Shown here piece after piece: positions 1 through 12,157 of a DNA stretch of 64,000 bases; the first letter of the stretch is position 1; each line of letters starts with the position of its first letter. This DNA comes from Isoetes taiwanensis. Lineage: Eukaryota > Streptophyta > Lycopodiopsida > Isoetales > Isoetaceae. The translations under genes were made by a program, and so were the position numbers. The notes beneath the pieces were generated by a model, which saw only the letters and a program-made list of their open reading frames with translations, made no database searches and had not been told where the DNA came from. The stretch spans positions 18,494,677 to 18,558,676 of the forward strand of contig JAJEKV010000011.1 of the NCBI GenBank assembly GCA_021234155.1, given 5' to 3'.

Positions 1-1419
1 ACGCCTATACGCCTTAAAAACGACGCTCGCTCGTTTTAAAAAGTCATCGGGCCGGGGCCATTTTTCCCATTTCTTTTATGATTTGAGTATTGCTAACCAT
101 CCTCGGATCCTAGTTTTTCATTGCGCTTATTGTGAGAGTTTTTCTTTATTGCTTTTGGGATACATGGCCATGGAAGGTATGCTTCGACGCTTGAACCGCA
201 TTCGGAGGAGATGAGGATTCAAGAGCAGAGAGATATGGAACCCGCCTTCACAAGTAAGGCTACACTCAGTAGTTTATACACTTTATTGTATTTTATCTAT
301 TTTCTAATCTATAGCTTGGTGTAGGAGCCGCCGAGGGCATGAGAAGGAAGGGAATCCTCCGTGGAACCCCCCTCCACTCAAGATGAGGACTATGAAACAA
401 CCATCCATCTGGATGAAAGTGTTAAAGAAGTATGTGATTGGTGAGAAGGCATCACCAAATTGCTAGGAACCGCTGAGTCGCCTAGCATGATGAGGGTGCT
501 TCTTGAAAAGATGGTCGTGGTTTGGAAGCACCACAGAAAACAAAGATTAACATGATACTAGCGCCGACATATGTGCATGGCTGATGCCGCACATACTTGA
601 CATGGAGCTATGGTTCAAAGGGGATGGACAAGTGGAGGACTTCACGATAGAAACTATAAGCCAAGCTCGGGGAGGAGTATGTCAATTGTTCAAGGATCTT
701 TTGTTCAATAAACCTATGTTTTGTACATTGTTATATTTTCTCTTGGGTACAATCTAGCATTGATACATATGCATGAACATGATCCAAGGATTCTTGAAGA
801 TATTTTGCATTCTTCGTTGATATCGCTTCTTCGGGCCTGATTTGCCATTTCGAGCCCGAGGTTTCACGACATTTCGACTTGACCGGTAGAACCAAATTTC
901 CGAGATTATTTGTGGTTTGGACTCTCCCAGAGCTCTTACAAATGGGACACTTCCATGTTCTAAATCTTTCAAATGCACATTCTTAGAAGTTTGTGATGGA
1001 CAGCTTTGGATTTTTTCTCCAACCTCGACCATAGAAGCAGCCACTAAATTTATGTTTCTTTTGTGGCTTGAAGTCAACCCAAGATCTTCCAAATCTTCCA
1101 AATCAGCCGGGTTGCTCTCGCGAATCCGCCGCCCCGACGGTTCTAATGCTAACCCTTTGACCTAGACCTTCTCCAAAAATTCAAAATTGGGCCGTAGGTG
1201 GGAGATGAATTAGGGATCCAAACCGCAAAAATCAGAATTTATTTTCGCGGCAATGCATTAATTATGAATTTAATCGCAGGTTGCCATCGCAAGTTTACCG
1301 AATTTCTAATTGCCACATCGGGAGGAGGATGTGTCCAAACTCCGCTCCGCCGGGCCTCTTTGCTATGCTCTCTACCGGTAGCCTCGCCACGCTCCAATCG
1401 TTTGACTAGACTCGTTTCA

Positions 1420-4400
1420 AAACGAAACCCTTCTAGAGCCCCGCAACTCATTGTGGTTTACGCTTCGAGGCCCTCTCCTTGTCGATTCGCCGGACCTAGC
1501 GACGGTCTTGAAGTGGAGTTGGGGTGTTGACGCCGTGAGCGCGACACTAAACTCCTAAAATCCCTCCCGAGGTCGCTTTCCCCAAATTTCCGCCTCCCTA
1601 AGGCCCTCGGGAAGAACGGGCAACCTCTCCCTCTCCGAACCACGACATTTGGCTCGCCAATGGACTCAGAACGCTGATTATTGCTCGAAACCAAGTTCCG
1701 ATTCCGAGCATCCTCGGCCAAAAGCGAAACAGGACTCGGCCCCAAACGTGAACCCTTCTAGAGCCCGGGGAACCCTTCTTGGTGTGGTCGGGTTGCCGGA
1801 GGCCCCTCTCCTTGTCGATGGATCCCGACTTTGCGCCATGTCTTGAAGTGGAGTTGGGGTGTTGACGCCAGAAGCTGACACTAAAATCCTCCCGAAGTCG
1901 CTGTCTCCGAACCCTTTCCTCTCCCAAGGCCTTGGGGAAGGAAACGCAACCTCCCTCACTGGAACTGGGCGATTTGGCTCGCCAATGGACTCGAATGCCG
2001 ACATTGCCCTCGGGGGATCAAGTGCCCTGGGATCGGCAATGGGCCGAAGTGTCCTCGGGTCAAGACTGTGACTCGCCCCCAAAACGTAAACCCTTCTAGA
2101 GCCCGGGCAACCCCACGTGGTTTACGTTTCGAGGCCCCCTCCTTGTCGATTCGGGCCGGGGACCTTTGCGCCGTCTTGAAGTGGGTTGGGGTGTTGGACG
2201 CCAGAGCTGACCCTAAAACCCCTCCTGAGGTCGCTTTTGCCCCAAATTTCTCTCCCCAAGGCCCCCGGGACGCGGACGCTCCTCCTAATCGCGACCGACC
2301 GCCAATGGACTTAGAACGCCGACATTGCCCCGGGGACCAAGTTCCGCGGGCCGAAGACCACCAACTCCAAGAAGCCAAAGTAGCTCACTTCCATCACACT
2401 CGTAGTCAATTGGCCTAGGATGTGCATGCGGATACCGTCGCGGAGGGCGGAGGTTTCCTTCTTCGCAAAACCAACGCGGTAACTTGCTCCCTAGGGTAAT
2501 TTCGCCATTCCCGACGATTTGGCAGGGTCTATTTGCCATTCCCGAGCATCCCTGCGTCTCAAACGACAAAACAAAGGCGCTTTTACAAGGTCGACATCAG
2601 ACGCCTTCGGGTTTGACAAGTTCTCCCGACCGACTGAATCTTTTGACCTTCCCCGAAGAGGGGCCCCCCGAATCCGAGGGATCCAATCTGGCCGGATAGG
2701 GGAACCGCCCGGAGGGTGGTCATTAGCGCAGCTCCCCGGGAGCGCGCTGTGAAGGGTCGCCTTCTGAACTTTTTTGATCCCGGCCCCGGGTCCTGACTCT
2801 CCCTCTTGTGAGGGATCCCCGCAAGGTCCTGGCCTCGCTTGACTTGGGGAAGGGTGCCAGCCTGTTCCTCTTTGAACGGGCTGCCCCGACCGCTCTAATG
2901 CTAACCCTTTGACCTAGACCTTCTCCCAAAATTCAAAATTGGGCCGCGGTGCTGGAGATGAATTAGGATCCCACCGCAAAACCGAATTTATTTTCGTGGC
3001 AATGCATTAATTGCGAATTTATTTAATGTCTTGCCATCGCAAAAGCTTCTACTTCTACTTGCCACATCGGGAGGGGAGGAAAGGCCCAAACTCCGCCCTC
3101 CGCCCCCTTGCCCAGATTTCTGGCCGCCGGGCCAGGTCCCTGTAAAATGCATCAGGGACGGCCCCCAAAACGTAAACCCTTCTAGAGCCCGGGCAACCCA
3201 CAGTGGTTTACGCTTCTTGAGGCCCCTCCTTGTCGATTCGGCCGACCTTTGCGCCGTGGTCTTGAAGTGGGTTGGGGTGTTGACGCCGCAGCGCTGACCC
3301 TAAAATCCTCCCGAGGTCGCTTGCCCTAAATTTCTCTCCCCAAGGCCCTGGGACGACGGGCGAACTCGGCCCCGAATCGCGACCGACCGCCAATGGACTC
3401 GTGAACGCCGACATTGCCCCTCGGGACCAAGTCTGCGGGCCAGAAGACCACCCGAACTCCAAGAAGCGCTAAAGTAGTTTTCACTTCCATCACACACACA
3501 GAATAATTGGCCTAGGATGTGCACGCGGATACCGGCCGGGAGGGCGTGAGTGTTTCCTTCTTCGCAAAACCTAATCCGTAACTTTGCTCCCTTAGGGTAA
3601 TTTCGCCATTCCTCGACGATTTGGCAGGTGGTCTATTTGCCATTCCCGAGCATCCCTGCGTCTGAACGACAAAACAAAGGCGGGTTTCTACAAGGTCGAC
3701 ATCGTGACGCTTCCCCGGTTTGACAAGTTCTCCTGACCGACTGGAATCTTTTGACCTTCCCCAAGAGGGGCCCCCGAATCTGAGGATCCAACCTGGCCGG
3801 ATAGGGGAACCGCCCCGGAGGGTGGTCATTAGCGCACCGGGAGCCGCCAGAAGGGTCGCCTCGAACTTTTTTGATCCCGCCCCGGGTCCGGACTCTCCCC
3901 TCTTGTGAGGGATCCCCCCGCAAGGTCCCGGCCTCGCTTGACTTGGGAAGGGTGCCACGGCTGTTCCCGCGAATCCGCTGCCCCGACCGCTCTAATGCTA
4001 ACCCTTTGACCTAGACCTTTCTCCTAAAATTCAAAATTGGGCCGTAGGCCGGAGATGAATTAGGGATCCAAATTGGCAAAACCGAATTTATTTTTCGCGG
4101 CAATGCATTAATTCGTTAATTTACTTAATGTCTTGCCATCAAAGCTACCGACTTTCTACTTTGCCACATCGGGAGGAGGGAAGGCCCAAACTCCGCCTCC
4201 GCCAGCCCTCTTGTTCGTGATTCTCGGCTGTTGCCGCCAGTCCTGCGCAACAGACAGATTCTCGCCCCCAAAACGTAAACCCTTCTAGAGCCCGGCAACC
4301 TACTGTGGTTTACGCTTCTGGAGGCCCTCTCCTTTGTCGATTCGGGCCGACCTTTTATACCGCGGTCTTGAAGTGGGGTAGTGTTGTTGCCGTGAGCTGG

Positions 4401-5560
4401 ACTCCTAAAATCTCCTGAGGCTCGCTTTGCCCCAAATTTCCCTCTCCCCAAGGCCCTAGGGATCGGACGGGCGACTTCCCGCCCTCCCAATCGATCTGAT
4501 TCGACCGCCAATGGACTTTAACGCCGACATTGCCTCGGGGACCAAGTTCCGCGGGCCGTAAGACCACCCAACTCCAAGAAGCCAAAGTAGCTCACTTCCA
4601 TCACACTCTCAGAAATAATTGGCCTAGGATGTGCATGGATACCGCTGCGGGAGGGCGGAGTGTTTCCTTCTTCGCAAAACCTAATCGTAACTTGCTCCCT
4701 AGGGTAATTTCGCCATTCCTGACGATTTGGTATGTGGTCTATTTGCCATTCCCGAGCATCCTTGCCCGAACGACAAAACAAAGGCGGTTTCTACAAGGCC
4801 GACATCGACGATTTCCGCGTTGGGTTTGACAAGTTCTCCTTTGACCGATCTGGAATCTTTTGACCTTCCCAAGAGGGGCCCCTGAACGTAAGGATCCAAA
4901 CGGCCGGATAGGGGAACCGGCCCGGAGGGTGGTCATTAGCGCAGCCCTGGGAGCGCCGCCAGAAGGGTCGCCTTCGAACTTTTTGATCCCGCCTCCGGGT
5001 CCTGGACTCTCCCTCTTGTGAGGGATCCCCGCAAGGTCCCGCCTCGCTTGACTTGGGGAAGGGTGCCACTGGCTGTTCTCCGCAATCCGCTGCCCCGACC
5101 GCTCTAATGCTAACCCTTTGACCTAGACCTTCTCCTCAAAAATTCAAAATTGGGCCGTAGCCGGAGATGAATTAGGATCCTACCGGCAAAACCGAATTTA
5201 TTTTCGCGGCAATGCATTAATTGCGAATTTTATTTAATGTCTTGCCATCGCAAAAGCGCCTCGACTTCTACTTGCCACACGGGAGGAGGAAAGGCCCAAA
5301 ACCCGCCGGGCCTCTTTGCTCCAGATTCCTGGCCGCCGCCGCCGCTGCCAGTCCCTGCGTAACAGATCAGACTCGCCCCCAAAACGTAAACCCTTCTAGA
5401 GCCCGGCAACCCATGTGGTTTACGCCGCTGAGGCCCTCTCCTTGTCGATTCGCCGACCTTATGTCTTGAAGTGGGGTTAGGTGTTGACGCCAGAGCTGAC
5501 CCTAAAATCCTCCCGAGGTCGCTTGCCCCAAATTTCTCTCCCCAAGGCCCCGGGAACTCG
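1420..5560. repeat. Tandem array, about 1.1-kb unit (copy A)
   Basis: The landmark 'aacccttctagagcc' recurs near 1424, 1750, 2085, 3175, 4277 and 5389. The landmark 'ttcaaaattgggcc' recurs near 1178, 2930, 4030 and 5140. The main period is therefore about 1.1 kb, with shorter units of about 330 bp at the left. Units are GC-rich and differ by many small indels. Open frames run through several phases on both strands and differ between units, so I do not read them as genes. Function is unknown; large CACTA elements often carry internal tandem repeats. Confidence 0.85.
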
Positions 5561-5619
5561 GAATTCAAGGTGAGACGTCAATGAACCTTAAGTCGCGGTC
5601 CAAAACCCTTAGCAAGAAT

Positions 5620-5810
5620 CTATGAAGAGGTCGCAACCATATATGAAGTTGTATGTGATCATGCACGGAGAGAATATGGCAAATCAAAGAAGCTCTTCTT
5701 GCAGCTTTGCATGGATCAGAGTCGGGCATGCCTTGTGTAGATTGTATGCGTAAGAGCAACCGGGTGAGCCATATGTTTGCAAATCAAGCTACGCCATGAT
5801 CAAGTGATTG
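5620..5810 (+). pseudogene. Conserved short coding-like fragment (copy A)
   Basis: This is the copy-A equivalent of the open frame at 35020-35208. The segment encoding TIYEVVCDH and REYGKSKKLFLQ (5637-5703) is nearly unchanged. The frame then breaks where copy B continues. I do not recognise the family. It lies just after the tandem array and just before the WG-repeat fragment, among other gene-like scraps, so it may be a captured exon. Confidence 0.4.
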
Positions 5811-5959
5811 GCAAGCTTGATTTAGTATGAAAGTATGCAAGTGAAGCTCAATGGTGCACAAGTCGGGTTTATTAAAGTGGATAGATAAACAAGGATGGAG
5901 AGAAATCTAAGTGGATAGATAAAGAAGGATAGATAAAATACATAAGTAATCATTGCCAA

Positions 5960-6110
5960 CTAGTGCTCCATTATTATCCGGCTTCCATGTGTGAGTTTCA
6001 TTGGAAGCAATACCCCAAGAATCATTGGCATCCAAAGTTGCCTCCTCCCATCCTCATCATTTCCATTTGATGCAATTCCCCAACTATCATTCTCACCGAT
6101 TCCTTGTTAT
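5960..6110 (-). pseudogene. WG-repeat fragment, degenerate (copy A)
   Basis: This is the minus-strand counterpart of 35344-35520. One NDSWGIASNGND motif is intact and a second SWG is still visible ('gattcttggggtattgc' on the minus strand). The central RWGGG is damaged by small indels. See the copy-B entry for interpretation. Confidence 0.45.
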
Positions 6111-6735
6111 CCAAAAATTGTTACCAATAGCATGAAAGTGTTGATTTCTCCCAGATCAATATATCCCGCTTATTCAATGTCGTTCAATGTCAAAACACAA
6201 TCACTCTAAAATGTGAAACTATGAAGGATATAAAAATACATACCTAAGAACCTTCGGGGCATGATAATGTAGTAACATAAATAATTTTTTCAACTGATAT
6301 TGAAAGGATAATTAACTTTTTGCTTGTAAGTGGAATTGTTGAAACAAAAGCTTAACAAAAACGGGAATCTTGCCAAAACGCCTTGTTGAGTTGTTACCCC
6401 TTATGGCTATGTATAGTTTCTCCCAAATTTTCGTGTTCAATTTTAATAAATTTTATTGTATTGTGGACTTCGTGGATGGTGTCAGCCAATCCCGCTAAAA
6501 AAAGTGTTCTTAATGAAGGGTTGGCAAAGAATTGAATAAAAAGGTGTGCGATGTTGGTCAAAGAAATCGCATTCTATTTTTTGAAATGTTTAATAAATTG
6601 ATTTTTTGCGATGGAGATGTTTTCGTCGGCACGTTGCTTAACACAAAGACGTAAGATAGACGCCGCTTAAACTATGATCATAAAATTTGAAAGATAAAAA
6701 ATTTGAGTTTGATTTCTACATTTTCTATCACAAAA

Positions 6736-6835
6736 ATGTTTGGAGGTGGAGGCAAACCGACTTTCAACATCCCCGCTCAAGAGCAGCCTTCCCCGAGTTA
6801 GATTATCGCAATTTTATAAATGATGTAAAATCTCC
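6736..6835 (+). pseudogene. Nucleobase-ascorbate transporter first exon, degenerate (copy A)
   Basis: The ATG at 6736 starts a frame with a GGGGKP stretch, followed by the remains of the exon that is intact at 36144-36237. Several one- and two-base changes destroy the frame in the second half, and the splice donor is altered. As in copy B, it sits between two direct copies of a CACTA subterminal motif block (about 6627-6676 and 6904-6960). Confidence 0.55.
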
Positions 6836-7442
6836 ACTTGGTAAATAATCCTTCTTTGTATAATAATTATAATTATAATAATAACTTATAATTATAACTT
6901 AATAAAAGGGCACGCCGCTTAACACAAAGACGCTGCTATAGACGCCGCTTAACGACTATTGCGCACGCCGTTTAACGACTCACGACGCCGCTCAACGACG
7001 CCCTCAGACCTTTTATCGTAAAATGAGTTTTTCCACCGCCTAGTTTTTTGGTTCTAAGCGGCCGGAGGAGCCGCTGCATGCATTTTTGGCGCGGATCATC
7101 CTTGCGTCCTTTCCAAGCTTCAAGCAAGCATCCAAAGGTATTTCAATGGATCAATCAAACTCTATTTTGAATTAGGCTTGTTGTTTGATAGATTTAGGCT
7201 TCTTTTTTTTCTTATTTGTTTTCAATCCATCCCATTTCTATCCTCCCTTCTTTCCATCCTTGTTTTTCTTCAATCCATTTCTCATTTTATTAGTATGAAT
7301 CAATCCTCCTCCTTCTTCTTCCAATGATCTTCCAATCATTGGTTTCTTCCTTCTAATCTTCCCGCTCTTCCAATCTTCTATTCATTTTTTCTTCTTCTTC
7401 TTCACCACTTTCTCATTCTATTCAATCTTTCTTTCCTATCTT

Positions 7443-7538
7443 TCTTCTTTTCTTCTTCTTCTTCTTCTTCTTCTTCTTCTTCTTCTTCTTCTTCTTCTTC
7501 TTCTTCTTCTTCTTTTCTTCTTCTTCTTCTTCTTCTTC
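7443..7538. repeat. (TTC)n microsatellite, copy A
   Basis: This is about 95 bp of TTC repeats with a few interruptions, following pyrimidine-rich DNA from 7370. It corresponds to the 213-bp tract at 36854-37066, so the tract has changed length between the two block copies. Confidence 0.95.
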
Positions 7539-7559
7539 GGAATATGTTCTTACTACTTA

Positions 7560-8830
7560 ATTACGGTCGATATTGTAAAAACAACTAAAAGCCTCTGATA
7601 AAGTAAGACCATTTACCCCAATACCTACCCCGGTTTTGATCCTGTGTCAAGATCGTACTCATACTCCCATTCGTAATGCATATATTCATGGTTTATGTCC
7701 CAAAATCTGTTTATGATACAGCTCTTTTGATTTATACATACTTTTATTCCTTTCACGATTATTATTTAACTTAGCCTCTTTGATTTCAATTTTTAATCTT
7801 AAATATGTTTCCATACTCATCCAAATTTCAGTAGTTTCAGCAAATTACACTATAAATTTCATTAATGTATTGGTTCGTAATAACTTGACGTGTGCCATTA
7901 AATATCATAAAGTATTTCGTAGTCTTAACTTACAACTTGTCATGTCCAACTCTGTTATAGAACCTCAGTTTTCATTTCCATCATAAATCTTGCTTCTCCT
8001 CATAGTCAATACACTAATTGAATCATGGTATGAAAATAGAACTACCCGCTCATTATTATGATTCTGCAAATTGATCATTTTCATCAAAGTTACATCTAAA
8101 AAGGTAAGACCTCACCAAGTCCATGTACAATTGCTATATAAGGCCATATTCTTCCTATGGTCCATGGATTGTGCCACATTTGTAGCTGAAAAACCAGGAG
8201 AGAGAGTCCGCTTACCTGCACCCAAACAATGACAAAGTTAGCAAAACATTGGTAACCAGCCAAGGGGCAGCGTGTAAGCTATAGAAATCTCTGGCTTATC
8301 GCCTTCACCTATCATTTTCAGCAAACAACATACATGTAGACCCATGAAAATTAACTTAACTTCAGGGGGCAACATCATGCTGAAATTATCCAGATCTAAG
8401 TAGCTCTAAAACCACATACCTGGTTCACTGTTTTATATGAGCTACCATCTGTATTTAGTCTAACAAATATTAGATTAACTAATTGCAGCGTTTAGCAACC
8501 TGCTACAGCCCATGAAGGCCTTACTGTTCTATCCCAAACTGGTAATTAGACATTAACCAGGTCTGCAATTATTCACACTGAATTAAAGCACTGAAAATTA
8601 AGAGCTTAATATCACATCTAACATACTACTCAATGTACTAAGCAGATAAATCATTAAATGGCAGTAGGAACCAAATTCTTATAGGCCCATCCGAGATGCC
8701 ATACACCATTCTGGTTGTTAAAGCATCAAACCAGTCTGCTAATCCTATTACCTCTTTATGCTTTCTCCACTAATCTAGCCTATAAAGCATCCATCTACCT
8801 CTTGCAATGCTCAAGATTAGAACAAAACAG
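7560..8830. other. AT-rich DNA without a recognised gene
   Basis: No convincing gene is seen. The part near 8095-8215 resembles 37350-37540, sharing a possible minus-strand splice donor and a 'gagagag..ccg..tacctgca' stretch. This suggests that the duplicated block extends, in decayed form, beyond its TTC tract. Confidence 0.5.
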
Positions 8831-8837
8831 TCAATCC

Positions 8838-10120
8838 CTATACAACTAGATGCAAGCTAGCCCTTGTATCAGACTCTTTTCTGCTCATGTAACAGTAGGA
8901 GATCACTCGTTCTACCCAACTTATTGTGCAGGCGCCAGCATCTAATGGCAACCTACATATACTACAGATTATTGCAGTTGCATTAGCCTCTTGAGTACAC
9001 CCCTTACATGGGTTATTACTTCTAGGCACCATTGATCCGTTCATATCCATGCACAGCCAAATCGCACAAGCCATATCGACATGTCTATCCGCATGCAGCA
9101 CCGGCCTTTTATATTGTTCCATCATATTGCAGACAGCAAAATATCCTAACTACATGAAGATCACTCTATATTTAGAGCCCAATCACTTAAATCTGTATTC
9201 AACGCCTAATATAGCAGCCAGCACTAATTTACCATCTCATAAGCCAGAGCCTGTTTTCAGAATGATAAAGCATGACAAAGCATGGTACAAACGCTGCTTA
9301 TACCCATTTTTGCATTTTCGATTTACCATTTTAGCAGTATGAAACCACCGACCTGATTTAGAGATCCTCGCCTTATCGCTGTTTGAAAAGCTCCACCATT
9401 GCTAGGTTTTCGGCTGAAGCTCCCCTTGTCAGTCTTTTTTTTGAGAGGAAGCTGTTGTTGTTGGGTCCTTTAGCTTTTTGCCTGGTCCCTTTCAGATACT
9501 CCTTTCGCATCTCAGCTTCACTACTTAAATAGCACCAAAGATCTGGTGAACCTTCTTGGCGCCACGCAGAGCACAACTCAGATGCTTAACAATCCTCTAA
9601 TAAGTGCCATTTTTTGCTTTGAGAACCTAGCTTTTGTGCAAAGTTCCCCCCTTTTTACTTTTCGGTTGCCCATTCAATTCCGGCGGCACCGAAATTTTCC
9701 TTGGGATATTGTGCATAGCCTCATTGACCAGTATATCTCCCTTTTTAGCCTGCACCCATGTGTCTAGCTTCATTGACCAGTATATCCCCCTTTTTTTTAG
9801 CCTGCACCCATATTTATTACGGCTCAGCCCGCAGACCTGCCATATTCTCCAGGGTTCCAGCTTTTGCATGGTACACTTGGTAAATACCGATTATTCTTTT
9901 CCACTTCATATTTAGAAGTCACAAGTTCAACTATAAATTCCCCATGTACAAGTTTTTGACACATCCTTGCATCCATAGTTGAGCACCTTTGCCATTGTTT
10001 GAAACTATGTTCACCAGCAAGACATTCACACTTAATTACCACCTGAGTTCTACTCATGCAACACAGACCTCTGCTGTCCAGTTTTATATCATCACTGTTG
10101 TCAATATTTTTCATCTTCAA
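8838..10120 (-). other. Unidentified minus-strand open segments
   Basis: Minus-strand open stretches lie at 8838-9125 (with a CKGC...CSIC pattern of possible zinc-ligand cysteines), 9373-9576, 9627-9869 and 9824-10120. None matches a family I recognise, and they are not in one frame. They lie downstream, in minus-strand sense, of the reverse-transcriptase fragment at 10409-10945, so they may be part of the same retroelement; that is inference only. Confidence 0.2.
9722..9817. repeat. 48-bp tandem duplication
   Basis: Two adjacent copies begin 'cattgaccagtatatc' and end 'agcctgcacccat'. They differ mainly in the length of a T run. Confidence 0.85.
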
Positions 10121-10256
10121 AGTCTATTGAGGCAATTGAATTAGAGCACTCCCTATCATCCGAGAGTACATCATTACCCGCTTTTAGCCATTAATTAGGT
10201 ATCATGAATCCAGGGCAATACCAAGCAGACCAACAAGCCCAGACCATTATCTTGTC

Positions 10257-10302
10257 TTCTTCTTCTTCTTCTTCTTCTTCTTCTTCTTCTTCTTCTTCTT
10301 CT
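10257..10302. repeat. (TTC)n microsatellite
   Basis: About 46 bp of uninterrupted TTC/TCT repeats lie just before a fold-back sequence. Confidence 0.95.
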
Positions 10303-10318
10303 CCCACATCCCTCCCTC

Positions 10319-10382
10319 GGGATGTAGAACCCAGCATTTTATAGGAGGTAGGACCCCCCATAAAAGGTAGGGTCCTACATCC
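10319..10382. repeat. Fold-back inverted repeat
   Basis: The left arm 'gggatgtagaaccc' and the right arm 'gggtcctacatcc' are imperfect inverse copies. The pairing extends inward through the 'ttttat' parts to a short loop. It could be the end of a small fold-back transposon, but no target duplication was found. Confidence 0.55.
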
Positions 10383-10408
10383 TTACACAGAAGCAGAATA
10401 TATAATGC

Positions 10409-10945
10409 TTATTTTATTTCATTGATGTTAAACATCAATCCTGGAAAAGTATTACCTTCAATCAATCTGCTTACGCTTTCAACTAAGTCCATGAGTTCAA
10501 AGCCATTATTTACAAATTCCTGTATTAGCCATCTCAGATCTTCCTTAGCCCTGATGGGGCTACTGTTCACATACAATATTGGTAGGATTCAATAAAAGAA
10601 TAACCCTGCTGGCATTTAAGTATGGACTACAGCCAGAAGCATGAATAAACTTCATTACTTTAAAAGGTAACTTGTCCCTTTTGTCATACTTCCTTGTAAC
10701 ATACAGTCCTGATTGAGGTTCTACTACTTCAATAGTTACATTTAAAAAATTACCTTTATAACCCACCATATTGGGACCATTCCCCTTGGTTTGGTACTGA
10801 GTTTCATCCTTAATTTGTATTACTTCCAGGTTGTATATGTTACAGCATATTTCACAGTTCAGGCCCTGCTGAAAGTACATAGACAAGTCCCCACCATTTG
10901 GAATACACAAGTCATCTATATACCTTCTTAAGGCCCTTAAATTTT
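10409..10945 (-). pseudogene. Reverse-transcriptase fragment, Penelope-like
   Basis: In minus-strand order the fragment shows RRYIDDLCIPN (10890-10926), a YxDD-type catalytic motif. It is followed by a block with IYNLEV, a GNFLNVTIEV strand and RKYDKRDKLPF. After a frame break come SPIRAKEDLRWLIQEF and a stop at 10409. The order YIDD, then LEL-like, then a FLD-like strand, then YDKRD is what I know from Penelope-like reverse transcriptases rather than from plant LINEs or LTR elements. Only the palm and thumb part is present. The upstream fingers and any GIY-YIG nuclease are not seen, and at least one frameshift and one stop are present. Penelope-like elements are known in some plants, notably conifers. 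Assignment is by eye. Confidence 0.45.
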
Positions 10946-12150
10946 ACAATCTCTTTGACTCCTTATTATTAGCCATGAGTTCTCTCCTGGAAGCGGAAGA
11001 TTATGCCCTCGGCCCTAGCTGCATTGATCTTTAACGGCATCGATGCCTAACATCTTCTGTACACGTATTTTGTTGTCTTGCGTTCTTCATTTGAAACTCA
11101 TGTCGTCGAGTTGGTGAAGGCGTTGAGATCCTCTTTACGATGTGAGCTTTCGTGGGCGTGGTAGCGGAGGTTGACATCTAGAACATTCTTGGTCGCCGTT
11201 GGTTACCAATATTCTTCCCATTTGATGAAGATTGATGATAGGCGGTGGTGTCTGTTCTACTTTCGTTTGTCGGTTGAGGTGTTTGTCATGCTTCCCTCTC
11301 TTGGAATTACTGCCTTTTCGGTCTCCTCTCCTTATCTGTTTGTACATCGTACGGGACCTTGATGTCTTCAAAGTTTGCCCTTAACTTCGTCGTGGCTCAC
11401 GGCCCGTCCTTCAAAAGCAACGCTTTCGTGTATCCTAGAGTCTAAGAGTCTACTTGAAGGGCTCTCCTACAACATTACGGGCTCTATAAGCAAGCAAGAT
11501 GGCTTGGCGGCATTACTTGAAGACATATCTATAATCTACAAGTCTATGGACATTAGGGCGTGTGGTATGGCATGAAATGAGGGGTTTGATTTGCAAGACC
11601 TCCCACGATGTTTGAGGCATACTCTAAGGTCTTAACAAAAGTTGGTTTGGGGAAGTCAATCTCTACATATGGAGTGACTTGGGCAGCTCTAGACTCTAGC
11701 CCCTTTCTAGGTATCGGCAATAGGGGGTGTCAATGTGGCAACTATATAAGTCAAACTCTATTAGAAGGACCACCAGAATGGGAGGTCAAGGTTTATGCCT
11801 TTGGCTCGGCGGAGGTGTGGTGTACCAGCATTGGACTTGGGTTGCTATGCTAAGGTCTAGATGACTATAACAAAGGGGTGTTCTGAGCACTTCTACCTAG
11901 GAGTAAGGCATCAGCTTGAGCCGAGATCAATACTTACGAGCTACTAATGGGGTATGCTTCTATTTACAACAAACCACGGTTTGGGAGAAAACAATTCAAG
12001 GGTTTGAGCAATTTTGGTCATTTGAGATGGGGTTTGACATTTCTATCCTAATTTGAGGTCATAATTGGATTCTAGGCTGTCTAACGGTCCTAGCATAACA
12101 AATTTCGAGGCGATTTGGAGCTCTGTAGCTCAAGTTATGGAGGTTCAAAA
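10946..12150. other. No recognised gene
   Basis: Only short open frames occur (for example 11171-11362 and 11608-11853 on the plus strand). None shows a familiar domain, splice structure or repeat. The region is probably decayed repeat DNA. Confidence 0.4.
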
Positions 12151-12157
12151 TTTGGAG

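Larger units (their letters stand above)
1..7560. repeat. Copy A of a 7.5-7.8 kb duplicated block
   Basis: This stretch aligns end to end with about 29270-37075. Both copies share the same order: a leader beginning near 'gtcatcgg', a 1.1-kb tandem array, a short conserved open frame, a WG-repeat fragment on the minus strand, a transporter first exon between direct repeats, and a TTC tract followed by 'gaatatgttcttac'. Weak similarity continues past the TTC tract (for example a shared 'ctcaccaagt' splice-site region at 8113 and 37368). Copy A starts at the window edge, so its left end is not seen. It has more disruptions than copy B. Copy B lies inside the CACTA element, so copy A is probably part of a related element; no CACTA terminus was found near it. 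Confidence 0.85.
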
